Below are positions 52,222 through 60,705 of a stretch of 64,000 bases of DNA, piece after piece. A program made the translations under genes and the position numbers. Source of the DNA: Pseudomonadota bacterium (GTDB lineage: Bacteria; Pseudomonadota; Alphaproteobacteria; SHVZ01); NCBI GenBank assembly GCA_016195085.1, contig JACQAG010000018.1:1-64000 (forward strand), read 5' to 3'. The notes under the pieces were generated by a model. The model searched no databases. It saw only the letters and a list, made by a program, of their open reading frames with translations, and was not told the origin of the DNA. Numbering within the stretch: position 1 is the stretch's first letter; every line of letters begins with the position of its first letter.

Positions 52222-53316
52222 ATGGCGAGTCTGGTCTTGCGGCAGGTTTCCAAGGCGTTTGGACCGCATGAGGTGATCCACGGCGTCGATCTCGAGGTCG
52301 CCAACGGCGAGCTCGTGGTATTCGTCGGGCCATCCGGCTGCGGCAAGTCGACGTTGCTGCGCATCATCGCCGGGCTTACCGATGCCACATCGGGCGACGT
52401 CCTGCTCGACGGCACCCGCGTCAATGCCACCTCCGCGGCCGATCGCGGCTTGGCGATGGTGTTCCAGTCCTATGCGCTCTATCCGCACATGTCGGTGAAG
52501 CAGAACCTCTCCTTCGGCCTGGAGAATCTGAAGGTGCCGAAGACGGAGCGGGAGCGGCGCATCGCCGAGGCGGCGCACCTGCTGCAGATCGATTCGCTGC
52601 TGGGCCGCACGCCCAGACAGCTTTCCGGCGGCCAGCGCCAGCGCGTCGCCATCGGCCGCGCCATCGTACGCGAGCCGCGCATCTTTCTCTTCGACGAGCC
52701 GCTCTCCAATCTCGACGCCGAGCTCAGGGTGCAGATGCGCGTCGAGATCGCCGGTCTGCATGCGCGCCTGAATGCAACGATGATCTATGTGACCCACGAT
52801 CAGGTGGAGGCGATGACGCTCGCCAGCAAGATCGTCGTGCTGCGCGCGGGGCGCGTCGAGCAGGTTGGCGCGCCGCTCGAGCTCTACAATCGCCCCGCCA
52901 ACAAATTCGTCGCCGGCTTCATCGGCTCGCCGCGCATGAACCTCTTGGAGGGGCACGCGACCGCGCTATCGGAAGCCGGGGTGACCGTCGCCGTGCCCGG
53001 CTTGGCGCCGATGTTCCTGCCCTTCATGGCGGCAGGGCTTGCGCCAGGCGAGCCGCTCGTTCTCGGCATCAGGCCGGAGCATGTCGCCGAGATACAGGAC
53101 GGCGACGGCGCCTGTACGCCGGTGGTCGATCTCTCCGAGCAGCTCGGCGGCCAGAGCCATGTCCACGTGACGCTGCCGGCCGGACAAAAGCTGACGCTGC
53201 ATCGCCAAGGGCAGACCGAGCTGCGTCGCGGCGAGCGGCTCGCCATCGCGTTTCCGCCGGGGCTCTGTCATTTGTTTCGAAGGAGCGACGAACGCGCTCT
53301 GATGCGGTGCCCGTGA
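52222..53316 (+). CDS. Sugar ABC transporter ATPase (MsmK/UgpC-type)
   Basis: 364 aa. Walker [10 protein letters not shown] (36-44), Q-loop [11 protein letters not shown], signature [14 protein letters not shown], Walker B IFLFDEP, switch His in YVTHDQ, and a C-terminal TOBE/MalK-type domain with GIRPEHV. GGGGAG lies close to ATG 52222. This is the only CUT1-type ATPase in the window and leads the operon with the GH31 gene. Because two other CUT1 sets here have no ATPase, it may serve them too. Confidence 0.93.
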   Translation: MASLVLRQVSKAFGPHEVIHGVDLEVANGELVVFVGPSGCGKSTLLRIIAGLTDATSGDVLLDGTRVNATSAADRGLAMVFQSYALYPHMSVKQNLSFGLENLKVPKTERERRIAEAAHLLQIDSLLGRTPRQLSGGQRQRVAIGRAIVREPRIFLFDEPLSNLDAELRVQMRVEIAGLHARLNATMIYVTHDQVEAMTLASKIVVLRAGRVEQVGAPLELYNRPANKFVAGFIGSPRMNLLEGHATALSEAGVTVAVPGLAPMFLPFMAAGLAPGEPLVLGIRPEHVAEIQDGDGACTPVVDLSEQLGGQSHVHVTLPAGQKLTLHRQGQTELRRGERLAIAFPPGLCHLFRRSDERALMRCP

Positions 53317-53414
53317 ACGAACCCACGGCACGACCTCGCGCGGCGGCCGCTATCGGCGTAGGTTGGCGCCAAGGGAAAGCTACGGCATCGAATTCTTCAA
53401 ACGGGAGGACGACA

Positions 53415-54698
53415 ATGAGAACGACGTGGCGAAACCCGATCCTGGCTGCCATCGGCCTCATCGCGCTCATGGTGCCGGCGTCGGCATACGCCCAGGTCGA
53501 GCTGCGCCTGACCTGGTACTCCGACGGCGGCGAAGGCGATGTGATGCGGGACCTGCTCAATCGCTTCGAGCAGAAGAACGCCGACGTGAAGGTGATCATG
53601 GACGTCGTCGCCTTCCGCGCCATCAACGAAAACCTGCCGGTCATGGTGCAGTCGGGGCAAGGCCCGGACATGGCGCGCGTCGTCGATCTCGGAGGACTCT
53701 CCAAATTCTATCTCGACCTCACGCCACATCTGCCGGATCCGGCTTATTGGCATGCGAATTTCGAGCCGTTTCTAGCCTGGATGCGGCGTCCGGGAGACGC
53801 AGCGGGCATCAGCGGCGTGATGACGCAGCTTACCGTCACCGGCGGCTTCATCAACAAGACCTTGTTCGACCAAGCCAAGATCCCCGTCCCCGGCGCCACC
53901 GCAAGCTGGGAGGATTGGGCCAAGGCGGCCAGCGCGGTCGCGAAGGCGGCCAAGATCCCGATGGCGCTCGCCATGGATCGTTCGGGCCACCGGTTCGCCC
54001 CGCTCGCCATCGACCAGGGGGCGAAGTATTTCGATGCCCAGGGCAATCCGGCGATCGCCGATGCCGGCTTTCGCAAGGCGGCCGAGATGCTGGTCGACTG
54101 GCACAAGCAAGGGATCATGCCGAAGGAGATTTGGGCTGGTGCCTCGGGGACCGCCTACAAGGGAGCGAACGAGGAATTCGCCAACAGCCAGCTCGCCTAC
54201 TATTACAGCGGCAATTGGCAGATCGGCCAATTCGCCAAGCAGATCGGCGACACCTTCGACTGGACCGTGGTGCCGGAGCCCTGCGGACCGGCGGCGTGCA
54301 CGGGCATGCCGGGGGGTGCCGCCCTGGTGGCGTTCGCTGGGACCAAGCACCCCAAGGAGGTCGCCCGCGTGATGGACTATTTCGCGAGCGAGGCGGTGCT
54401 GAAGGAATTTTCCGAGCGCTCGCTGTTCATCCCGGCGCATCTCGGACTGGCGAAGAAACCGCTCGAGTTCCGCACGGATTCGCGCCCCGCGCGTGACGCG
54501 CTCAACGCCTACGCCCAGCAGGTGGCCAAGATCGACAAGGTGGCCTTCCAGTATCAGGGCTATGCGAACAACCGGCTGATGTTCAATGCCACCGTGACCC
54601 GCCTCACCCAAGCCATCACCGGCGAGCTGACCTTGGATCAGGCCCTCCAGCGGATCGAGGCCGACGTGGCCGAGGGCCTGAAAGAAAAGGCAAAATGA
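53415..54698 (+). CDS. ABC sugar transporter solute-binding protein, family 1
   Basis: 427 aa. Signal peptide MRTTWRNPILAAIGLIALMVPASAYAQ. Mature protein starts VELRLTWYSDGGEGDVMRDLLNRFEQKN and ends with a helical TLDQALQRIEADVAEGLKEKAK. GGGAGG lies 8 nt before the ATG. It overlaps the first permease by ATGA. Next to a GH31 alpha-xylosidase-like gene, it likely binds an oligosaccharide with alpha-linked xylose or glucose. Confidence 0.92.
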   Translation: MRTTWRNPILAAIGLIALMVPASAYAQVELRLTWYSDGGEGDVMRDLLNRFEQKNADVKVIMDVVAFRAINENLPVMVQSGQGPDMARVVDLGGLSKFYLDLTPHLPDPAYWHANFEPFLAWMRRPGDAAGISGVMTQLTVTGGFINKTLFDQAKIPVPGATASWEDWAKAASAVAKAAKIPMALAMDRSGHRFAPLAIDQGAKYFDAQGNPAIADAGFRKAAEMLVDWHKQGIMPKEIWAGASGTAYKGANEEFANSQLAYYYSGNWQIGQFAKQIGDTFDWTVVPEPCGPAACTGMPGGAALVAFAGTKHPKEVARVMDYFASEAVLKEFSERSLFIPAHLGLAKKPLEFRTDSRPARDALNAYAQQVAKIDKVAFQYQGYANNRLMFNATVTRLTQAITGELTLDQALQRIEADVAEGLKEKAK

Positions 54699-55717
54699 AT
54701 CCGGGCGGGGTGGACCTAAACCGCCCCAGAGAAGGTGCCGCAGCGGCCGCTCTGAGCGCGGTCTATGGCGGGCTCATGCGGGCGGTCGAGCCGCCGATCA
54801 ACCGTCTGCAGCGGGCGATCGGCGCCGCGCGCATGCCTTATTTCTTCATCGCGCCCAATCTCGCGATCTTCGGCATCTTTGTCATCACGCCTATGCTGCT
54901 CAACATCTGGTACGGGTTCACCGGCGGCACCAGCATCGAGCTGGCGAGCCGCCCTTTCGTCGGCGGCGAGAATTTCGCGAGCCTGCTCCGATGCGCCGAC
55001 TATCTCGATCCTGCCAGCTGCGAGCGCGATCGATTTTGGCGAGGCCTCTACAACACCGGCTTCTTCGTTGCCCTGCAGGTCTCGCTGATGGTGCTCTTGT
55101 CGCTGGCGACGGCACTCGTGCTGAATCGCCGGATCATCGGGCGCGGCTTCTTCCGGGCCGTCTACTTCTACCCGGTCTTGCTGTCGCCGGTGGTCGTGGC
55201 GCTCATTTGGAAGTGGGTGCTGCAGCGCTCGGGCGCGCTCAATGCCGGCCTCGAAGCCGTCGGCACCACGCCGGTGCAATGGCTGCTCGAGCCTGGATGG
55301 GCACGCTTCTGGGCGATCTTCGTCAGCATTTGGGCGCATATGGGCTTCTACACCTTGATCCTGCTCGCCGGTCTGCAGTCGATCCCGGCGGAACTGTACG
55401 AGGCCGCCCAAATGGACGGCACGCCTGGGTGGCGCGTGTTCTGGCGCATCACGCTGCCCTTGCTGATGCCCACCATGCTGGTCGTGCTCGTGCTGGGCTT
55501 GATCCGCGCCGTGCAGGTCTTCGACGAGGTCTACGTGCTCACCGGCGGCGGCCCCGGCTCGGCAACGCTGTTCATGGTGCAGTTCATCTATGAGACCGGC
55601 TTCTCGAACCAGCTGCATATCCTGGGCCTGGCTGCTGCGGCATCCATGATCCTCGGGCTGACGCTCCTGGTGCTGACGCTCCTCCAGCTTCGCCTCGGCC
55701 AAGGGACCCCCGCCTGA
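54695..55717 (+). CDS. ABC sugar transporter permease (MalF-like)
   Basis: 340 aa, with a long cytoplasmic N-terminus of about 45 residues before the first helix (YFFIAPNLAIFGIFVITPMLLNIW). The EAA loop ELYEAAQMDGTPGWRVFWRITLPLL lies at about 235. It overlaps the partner permease by TGATG. Typical CUT1 channel subunit. Confidence 0.92.
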   Translation: MNPGGVDLNRPREGAAAAALSAVYGGLMRAVEPPINRLQRAIGAARMPYFFIAPNLAIFGIFVITPMLLNIWYGFTGGTSIELASRPFVGGENFASLLRCADYLDPASCERDRFWRGLYNTGFFVALQVSLMVLLSLATALVLNRRIIGRGFFRAVYFYPVLLSPVVVALIWKWVLQRSGALNAGLEAVGTTPVQWLLEPGWARFWAIFVSIWAHMGFYTLILLAGLQSIPAELYEAAQMDGTPGWRVFWRITLPLLMPTMLVVLVLGLIRAVQVFDEVYVLTGGGPGSATLFMVQFIYETGFSNQLHILGLAAAASMILGLTLLVLTLLQLRLGQGTPA

Positions 55718-56769
55718 TGCGGCCGCTTCTCGCCTTCCTTGCTCGCACCCGCGATGGGCGTCGGGTCGGCTGGGTCGACGCCTTTTCCTATCTCTACCTG
55801 GCGCTGGGCGTGTTCTTGATGTTCGGGCCGGTCGCCTGGCTCGTCCTCTCCTCGTTCAAATCCCAGGCGGACCTCGTCCGCTTTCCCCCGAGCCTGCTGC
55901 CGCACGCGCAAGAGACCGTGACCCTGGCCGGGTTCGACCAGAAGCTGCCGCTGTTTCGCGTGACGCTGCCGGATGGATCGGAGAAGACCATGGCGCAGCT
56001 GCGCCGGATCGGATTGCGGGCAGAGATGGTCGATCCGGAGAACCCGAAGGACATCGTCAGGGTCGACATCGACCAGCGCCGGGAGATCAGCCGGCTGCAT
56101 TTCGAGATCGACAACTATCTGACGCCGCTCGAGCGGTTCAATTTCCTCACATACTTCAAGAACAGCGTCGTGGTGACCGTGGTTGCCACCTTGCTCACGC
56201 TCCTCGTCAACTCGATGGCGGCGTTCGCCTTGTCGAAATACCGGTTCCGCGGGGCGAAGACATTCTTCGTCGTCATGATCGGGACGCTGATGATCCCGAT
56301 CACCGTGGTCCTGGTCCCGGTCTACCTGGTGGTCGCCAAGCTCGGCCTCATCAACAATCTGTGGGGCGTGATATTGCCGGGAGCGGCAACGCCGACCGGC
56401 GTCTTCCTGCTGCGCCAGTACATGCTGACGATTCCCGACGAGCTCATCGAGGCGGCAAGGATGGATGCGGCCAGCGAATGGCGCATCTATTGGCGCATCA
56501 TGCTGCCCTTGAGCGCTCCAGCACTGGCGGTGCTGGCGATCTTCTCCGTCGTTTGGCGCTGGAACGACTTCCTTTGGCCGCTGGTCGTGCTCAGCCGCAG
56601 CGAGGTCTTCACGCTGCAGGTGGGGCTCAATGCCTTCCAGGGAGAGCTGAACACGCAATGGCACTATCTGCTCGCCATGACCGTCGTGACGTTGTTGCCG
56701 ATCACCGCGGTGTTCGCGTTCCTGCAGCGTTACATCACGACCGGGATCGCCGCCACCGGGATGAAATAG
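55717..56769 (+). CDS. ABC sugar transporter permease (MalG-like) with enlarged periplasmic loop
   Basis: 350 aa, longer than the usual 275-300. After SSFKSQADLVRFPPS an extra stretch of about 70 residues (QETVTLAGFD... LHFEIDNYL) precedes FNFLTYFKNS, placing a soluble insertion in the first periplasmic loop. The EAA loop ELIEAARMDAASEWRIYWRIMLPL is normal. The inserted part may contact the binding protein. It starts within the TGATG of the previous stop. Confidence 0.9.
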   Translation: MRPLLAFLARTRDGRRVGWVDAFSYLYLALGVFLMFGPVAWLVLSSFKSQADLVRFPPSLLPHAQETVTLAGFDQKLPLFRVTLPDGSEKTMAQLRRIGLRAEMVDPENPKDIVRVDIDQRREISRLHFEIDNYLTPLERFNFLTYFKNSVVVTVVATLLTLLVNSMAAFALSKYRFRGAKTFFVVMIGTLMIPITVVLVPVYLVVAKLGLINNLWGVILPGAATPTGVFLLRQYMLTIPDELIEAARMDAASEWRIYWRIMLPLSAPALAVLAIFSVVWRWNDFLWPLVVLSRSEVFTLQVGLNAFQGELNTQWHYLLAMTVVTLLPITAVFAFLQRYITTGIAATGMK

Positions 56770-56779
56770 GCGCAAGGCC

Positions 56780-59047
56780 GTGACGAACACGGCCAGGAGC
56801 TTCGATCCGAGCCGGTGGACGGCCGCCCGCGTCCAGGCGCCGATCGAGACTTCCGGGACGAGCCTGGGTTTCGGCACCAATCTCGGCCCGCTCGACGTGG
56901 CGGCGCACGCTCCGGGAGTGCTCAGGCTCCGCATCGGTGCCGCGGGCGGAGCCGATTACGGGCTCCTCGCTCGGGAGGAGTCTTCGGGGGTGGACTTTGG
57001 GCGGGGGTGGGGACGCCCCCCTCCCCAACCCTCCCCCGGATCGATCCGCCTGGAGACGGAAGCCGGATCCTGGCGCATGACGGCCGGCGATCTTCGGCTC
57101 ACCCTCGAAGCCGATCCCTTGCGGTTCACGCTCGCCCGCGGCGATGCGTTCCTGGTCGAGAGCATCACCGACCGGCATTTTCGCGGGCAGACGCGTCTGC
57201 CGGCATTGGCAAGGTCCGATGCTGGCTGGCTCTTGAGCCTGGCGCTCCGCACCGGCGAGCCGATCTATGGGCTTGGCGAGAAGTTCGGGCCGCTCGACCG
57301 CCGCGGCCAGCTCCTGGTCTCGCGCAACGAGGATGCGCTCGGCGTCAACACCGAACACTCTTACAAGAACATCCCCTTCGCCTGGTCGCCCAGCGGCTGG
57401 GGAGTCTTCGTCAACACCCCGGCCAAGGTCACGCATGGGATCGGGCATGGGCCGTGGTCGCACCGGAGCTACGCGCTCCTCGTCGAGGAGCCGCTCCTCG
57501 ACCTGTTCCTGATCAGCGGCTCCAGCCCGGCGGAGATTCTGGATCGCTTCACGCAATTGACCGGCCGGCCGGTGGTGCCGCCACGCTGGAGCCTCGGCAT
57601 CTGGGCGTCCCGCGCCTACTACCGCACCGCCGATGAAGCGCTCGAAGCGGCACGCACGCTGCGCCAACGGCGCTTTCCTTGCGAGGTTCTCACCCTCGAT
57701 GGCCGCGCCTGGCAGGAAACCAACACTCGCTTTCTCTTCGAGTGGGATGCCGCGCGCTACCCCGATCCCAAGGCCGTCATTGCCGGCATCAAAGCGCTCG
57801 GGTTCCGGGTCTGCTGCTGGGAATACCCTTGCGTCTCGGTGCATAATCCGCGCTTCGCGGAGCTGGCGGAGAAGGGCTACTTCCTCAAGGACGAGACCGG
57901 GGCGCCCTATCGCTACGAATGGGACCCGGGGCCGTTCGGCTCGGTGTTGACGCCGCTGCCGCCGAGCGGCCTCATCGATTTCACCAATCCGGAAGCCTAT
58001 GCCTTCTGGCGCGACGCGCATCGTCCGTTGTTCGAGGCCGGCGTCGACGTCATGAAGTCCGATTTCGGCGAGCAGATCCCCGACGGCGTGGTGGCCGCCA
58101 ATGGCGACCGCGGGCCCCGTCTGCACAACGTCTACCCGCTCATCTACAACCGCTGCGTCTTCGAGGCGACCGAACGGTACGGCAGCGGCGCGCCGGTCGT
58201 CTGGGGACGCTCCGGCTGGACTGGCAGCCAACGCTATCCCGTGCAATGGGGGGGCGACCCGCAGTCCGATTGGGAGGGAATGGCGGCGAGCCTGCGCGGC
58301 GCGCTTGGCTGGGGCATGAGCGGGGTTCCTTGCTATGCGACCGACATCGGCGGCTTCTACGGCCCACAGCCCGACGCCGAGCTGTATCTGCGCTGGGTCG
58401 AGGTCGGGGTCTTCGCCTCGCATTTCCGCTTTCACGGCGTGGGTGCCCGCGAGCCTTGGGCCTTCGGCGAGGCAGCGGCCGCGATCGCCCGGCGCTGGTT
58501 CGAGTTCCGCTATCGGCTGATCCCCTATCTCGAGGCCTGCCTCATCGAGGCAGCCGACACCGGCTTGCCGGTCATGCGGGCGATGCCGCTTGCCTTCCCG
58601 GACGATCCCGCTTCCTGGCGCTTCGAGCTGCAGTTCCTCTGCGGCCCGAGCCTGCTGGTGGTGCCGGTCGTCGAGCCGGGCGGGCGGGTGAGCGCCTATT
58701 TGCCCGCCGGAACCTGGCATGCGCTGTGGAGCGGCGAGAGCATCCAAGGCGGCCGGGCGGTCGCCTTGGAGGTACCGCTCGATCACATCCCGGTCTTCGG
58801 GCGCGAGGGCCACCTGTTGCCGCTGGGCCCCGTCGTCCAGCACACGGGCGAGCTGCCGCAGCCGAGCCCGATCACCGAGCTATGGGCGTTCGGCCGCCCG
58901 CAGCCACGCCGCGGCGCCGGCGGCCTGGCTCTGGAAGAGGATGGCCGCAGCGTCCGCATTGCCGGACTCGCCGCCGGGGCGACGGTCCGCTCTTGGGCCG
59001 AAGCGAATGCGGTCGTTTCGAACGGTGTGGCGACCTTCGCCGGATAG
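56780..59047 (+). CDS. GH31 alpha-xylosidase/alpha-glucosidase, YicI-like, with in-frame repeat
   Basis: 755 aa. Catalytic nucleophile D428 in KSDFGEQIP and acid/base D493 in WGGDPQSDW, 65 residues apart as in YicI (66). The FTNPEAYAFWRDAH and DIGGFYG segments also match. No signal peptide, so it acts on imported oligosaccharide. It starts at GTG 56780. Residues about 69-86 (GVDFGRGWGRPPPQPSPG) are encoded by a copy of the dispersed GC-rich repeat (56987-57035) that keeps the frame open. It follows the permease by 10 nt and completes the transport operon. Confidence 0.9.
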   Translation: MTNTARSFDPSRWTAARVQAPIETSGTSLGFGTNLGPLDVAAHAPGVLRLRIGAAGGADYGLLAREESSGVDFGRGWGRPPPQPSPGSIRLETEAGSWRMTAGDLRLTLEADPLRFTLARGDAFLVESITDRHFRGQTRLPALARSDAGWLLSLALRTGEPIYGLGEKFGPLDRRGQLLVSRNEDALGVNTEHSYKNIPFAWSPSGWGVFVNTPAKVTHGIGHGPWSHRSYALLVEEPLLDLFLISGSSPAEILDRFTQLTGRPVVPPRWSLGIWASRAYYRTADEALEAARTLRQRRFPCEVLTLDGRAWQETNTRFLFEWDAARYPDPKAVIAGIKALGFRVCCWEYPCVSVHNPRFAELAEKGYFLKDETGAPYRYEWDPGPFGSVLTPLPPSGLIDFTNPEAYAFWRDAHRPLFEAGVDVMKSDFGEQIPDGVVAANGDRGPRLHNVYPLIYNRCVFEATERYGSGAPVVWGRSGWTGSQRYPVQWGGDPQSDWEGMAASLRGALGWGMSGVPCYATDIGGFYGPQPDAELYLRWVEVGVFASHFRFHGVGAREPWAFGEAAAAIARRWFEFRYRLIPYLEACLIEAADTGLPVMRAMPLAFPDDPASWRFELQFLCGPSLLVVPVVEPGGRVSAYLPAGTWHALWSGESIQGGRAVALEVPLDHIPVFGREGHLLPLGPVVQHTGELPQPSPITELWAFGRPQPRRGAGGLALEEDGRSVRIAGLAAGATVRSWAEANAVVSNGVATFAG
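56987..57035. repeat. Dispersed GC-rich repeat copy inside a coding sequence
   Basis: This 49-nt segment matches the element at 26964-27012 (intergenic, nested in another repeat) at 41 of 49 positions, without gaps. Here it lies in frame in the GH31 gene. Read on the opposite strand the two copies give PPPKVHPRR and PPPKAHPRR, which underlines their common origin. Confidence 0.75.
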
Positions 59048-59050
59048 CCG

Positions 59051-60652
59051 CTACTTCCTCGCCAGGAAGGCCCTCGTCATCGTGTCGTAGAAGCTGTAGA
59101 GCGCATCGCCCGCAATCGCGCCGGCGGCGAAGACCTCCATGTCGGATTGGCGCGCCCCGCTCGTCGCCCGCGTCCAAATGGTGCGCAAGGCGACACCCAC
59201 CAGCACCGCCCAGCCGGCGGTCGGGTTGAGCAAGAGGAGGCCGGTGGCGAACAGCACGCCCAGCTGCCGCTTGGGTCCGCCCAGGAACTGCACGATCGCC
59301 CCCGGGATCGCCCAGATCGCCAGCTGCTGCGCCACCTCCCAGGAAGCGCCGGCCTTGATGGTCGCCACATAGACCCGGTCGACCGGGGCCACCTTGTTGG
59401 CGGCGAAATATCCCTGGTAGGAAATGAACACCACGATGCCGGCGATGACGAAGGCGAACATGGCGGCATAGAGCTGCTGGCGTCGCCCTTCCCGCTCGAA
59501 GGCGGGATCGGTGCCATAGCCGCGCAGCATGTGGCCGGCCTTGAGGTCATAGCCCATGTCGGCGAAGGCGGGGCCGGTCGCGGCCGAGAAGCCGACGAGG
59601 AGGCAGAGTGCGGGTGCCGGGAAACCGATCAGCATGCCGATCACCAAGGTAATGAGCGCCACGGCGAAAGCCGGGAACCAGCCCGCATGCATCGCCGCCA
59701 AGCCGACGATGAGCTCATGGGTCAAGGCGGCAAAGGCCGCGTAGACGATGAACAGCACCAGCATGCCGAAGGACATCTCCGAGATCATGCCGCCCAAAAG
59801 CGCGATGATGACCGCGATGAGGACGTAGGCGCCGCTGCCGAATGCGATGGTGCGGCGCACCTCCTCGGCGCTGGTGCCGGTGCGGCTGGAGGCGGGCTTG
59901 GCGGAGTCCCGCTGCAGCATCAGCATCACCACCTGGATGAGGGCCACCAGCCCGGCGCCGACCATGACGCCGTGGGGAATGTAGGCCTTCATGAGATCGC
60001 CCCCCGGCGCCAGCCAAGGGAGCAGCGTGGAAGAATAGCCGCGGGTCAAGAGGCCGATGCCGAACATGGTGAGCGCCCAGATGTTGCCGATGAAGGCGAC
60101 ACCGAAGGCGGACATCGGGATGGCGAAGATCGATCCTAGAATTCCCACGCCGATGCCGCCCAGGAGCACCAGGCCCTTGCGCCCGCCCTCATCGCCGGCG
60201 CGGATCGCTTCGGCGGCCGCCACACCGGGCGGCCAGGCGCCCTCGGCCGGGAAGACCTCGCTGTCGAACATGCGGTAGAGCATGTAGCCGTCGAGCAGCA
60301 TCGCCAGAAACACGCCGAGCAGCATGGGACCCACCAGATCCATCCGGCCCAGCACGAAGGGGATGCCGACCGGCAGCAGGAGCGCGTTGCCGGCGCCGAA
60401 GGTGGCCGCCGAGATGGCGCTCTGCGCCAGGTTCTGCACATGGATCGACTTGTAGCGCCTGAGCAGCGCCAGCGGCACCCGTGCCAGCGCCATGCCGGCG
60501 AGCGCGCCGATCAGCGAGGTGTTGGTGGTGATGCCGAGCGTGGTGATGAGCTCGGTGCCGATGATGGCGCCCACGACGCACAAGGGCGCGATCAGCGCCA
60601 GGCTTTCGAAGCTGAAGAAGCGCGGATGCTCTGCGCCGGTCGACTGTTGCAT
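59051..60652 (-). CDS. OPT-family oligopeptide/metal-chelate transporter
   Basis: 533 aa, many hydrophobic helices (about 14-15). OPT-like pattern: TNTSLIGALAGM, NLAQSAISAATFGAGNALL, GPMLLGVFLAMLLDGYMLYRMFDSEVFPA, and a C-terminal EVFAAGAIAGDALYSF that recurs in OPT members. ATG 60652 follows a G-rich site, and an earlier ATG 12 nt upstream is possible. It ends 3 nt from the GH31 stop, convergently, and lies 53 nt downstream of the hydantoinase-like gene; the pair may handle an imported amide or peptide-like compound. Confidence 0.8.
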   Translation of the reverse strand: MQQSTGAEHPRFFSFESLALIAPLCVVGAIIGTELITTLGITTNTSLIGALAGMALARVPLALLRRYKSIHVQNLAQSAISAATFGAGNALLLPVGIPFVLGRMDLVGPMLLGVFLAMLLDGYMLYRMFDSEVFPAEGAWPPGVAAAEAIRAGDEGGRKGLVLLGGIGVGILGSIFAIPMSAFGVAFIGNIWALTMFGIGLLTRGYSSTLLPWLAPGGDLMKAYIPHGVMVGAGLVALIQVVMLMLQRDSAKPASSRTGTSAEEVRRTIAFGSGAYVLIAVIIALLGGMISEMSFGMLVLFIVYAAFAALTHELIVGLAAMHAGWFPAFAVALITLVIGMLIGFPAPALCLLVGFSAATGPAFADMGYDLKAGHMLRGYGTDPAFEREGRRQQLYAAMFAFVIAGIVVFISYQGYFAANKVAPVDRVYVATIKAGASWEVAQQLAIWAIPGAIVQFLGGPKRQLGVLFATGLLLLNPTAGWAVLVGVALRTIWTRATSGARQSDMEVFAAGAIAGDALYSFYDTMTRAFLARK

Positions 60653-60705
60653 GGGGCCCCCCATGGATATTGCCGCGGTCGGCGACCGGGTCCTTCGAGG
60701 TTAGC

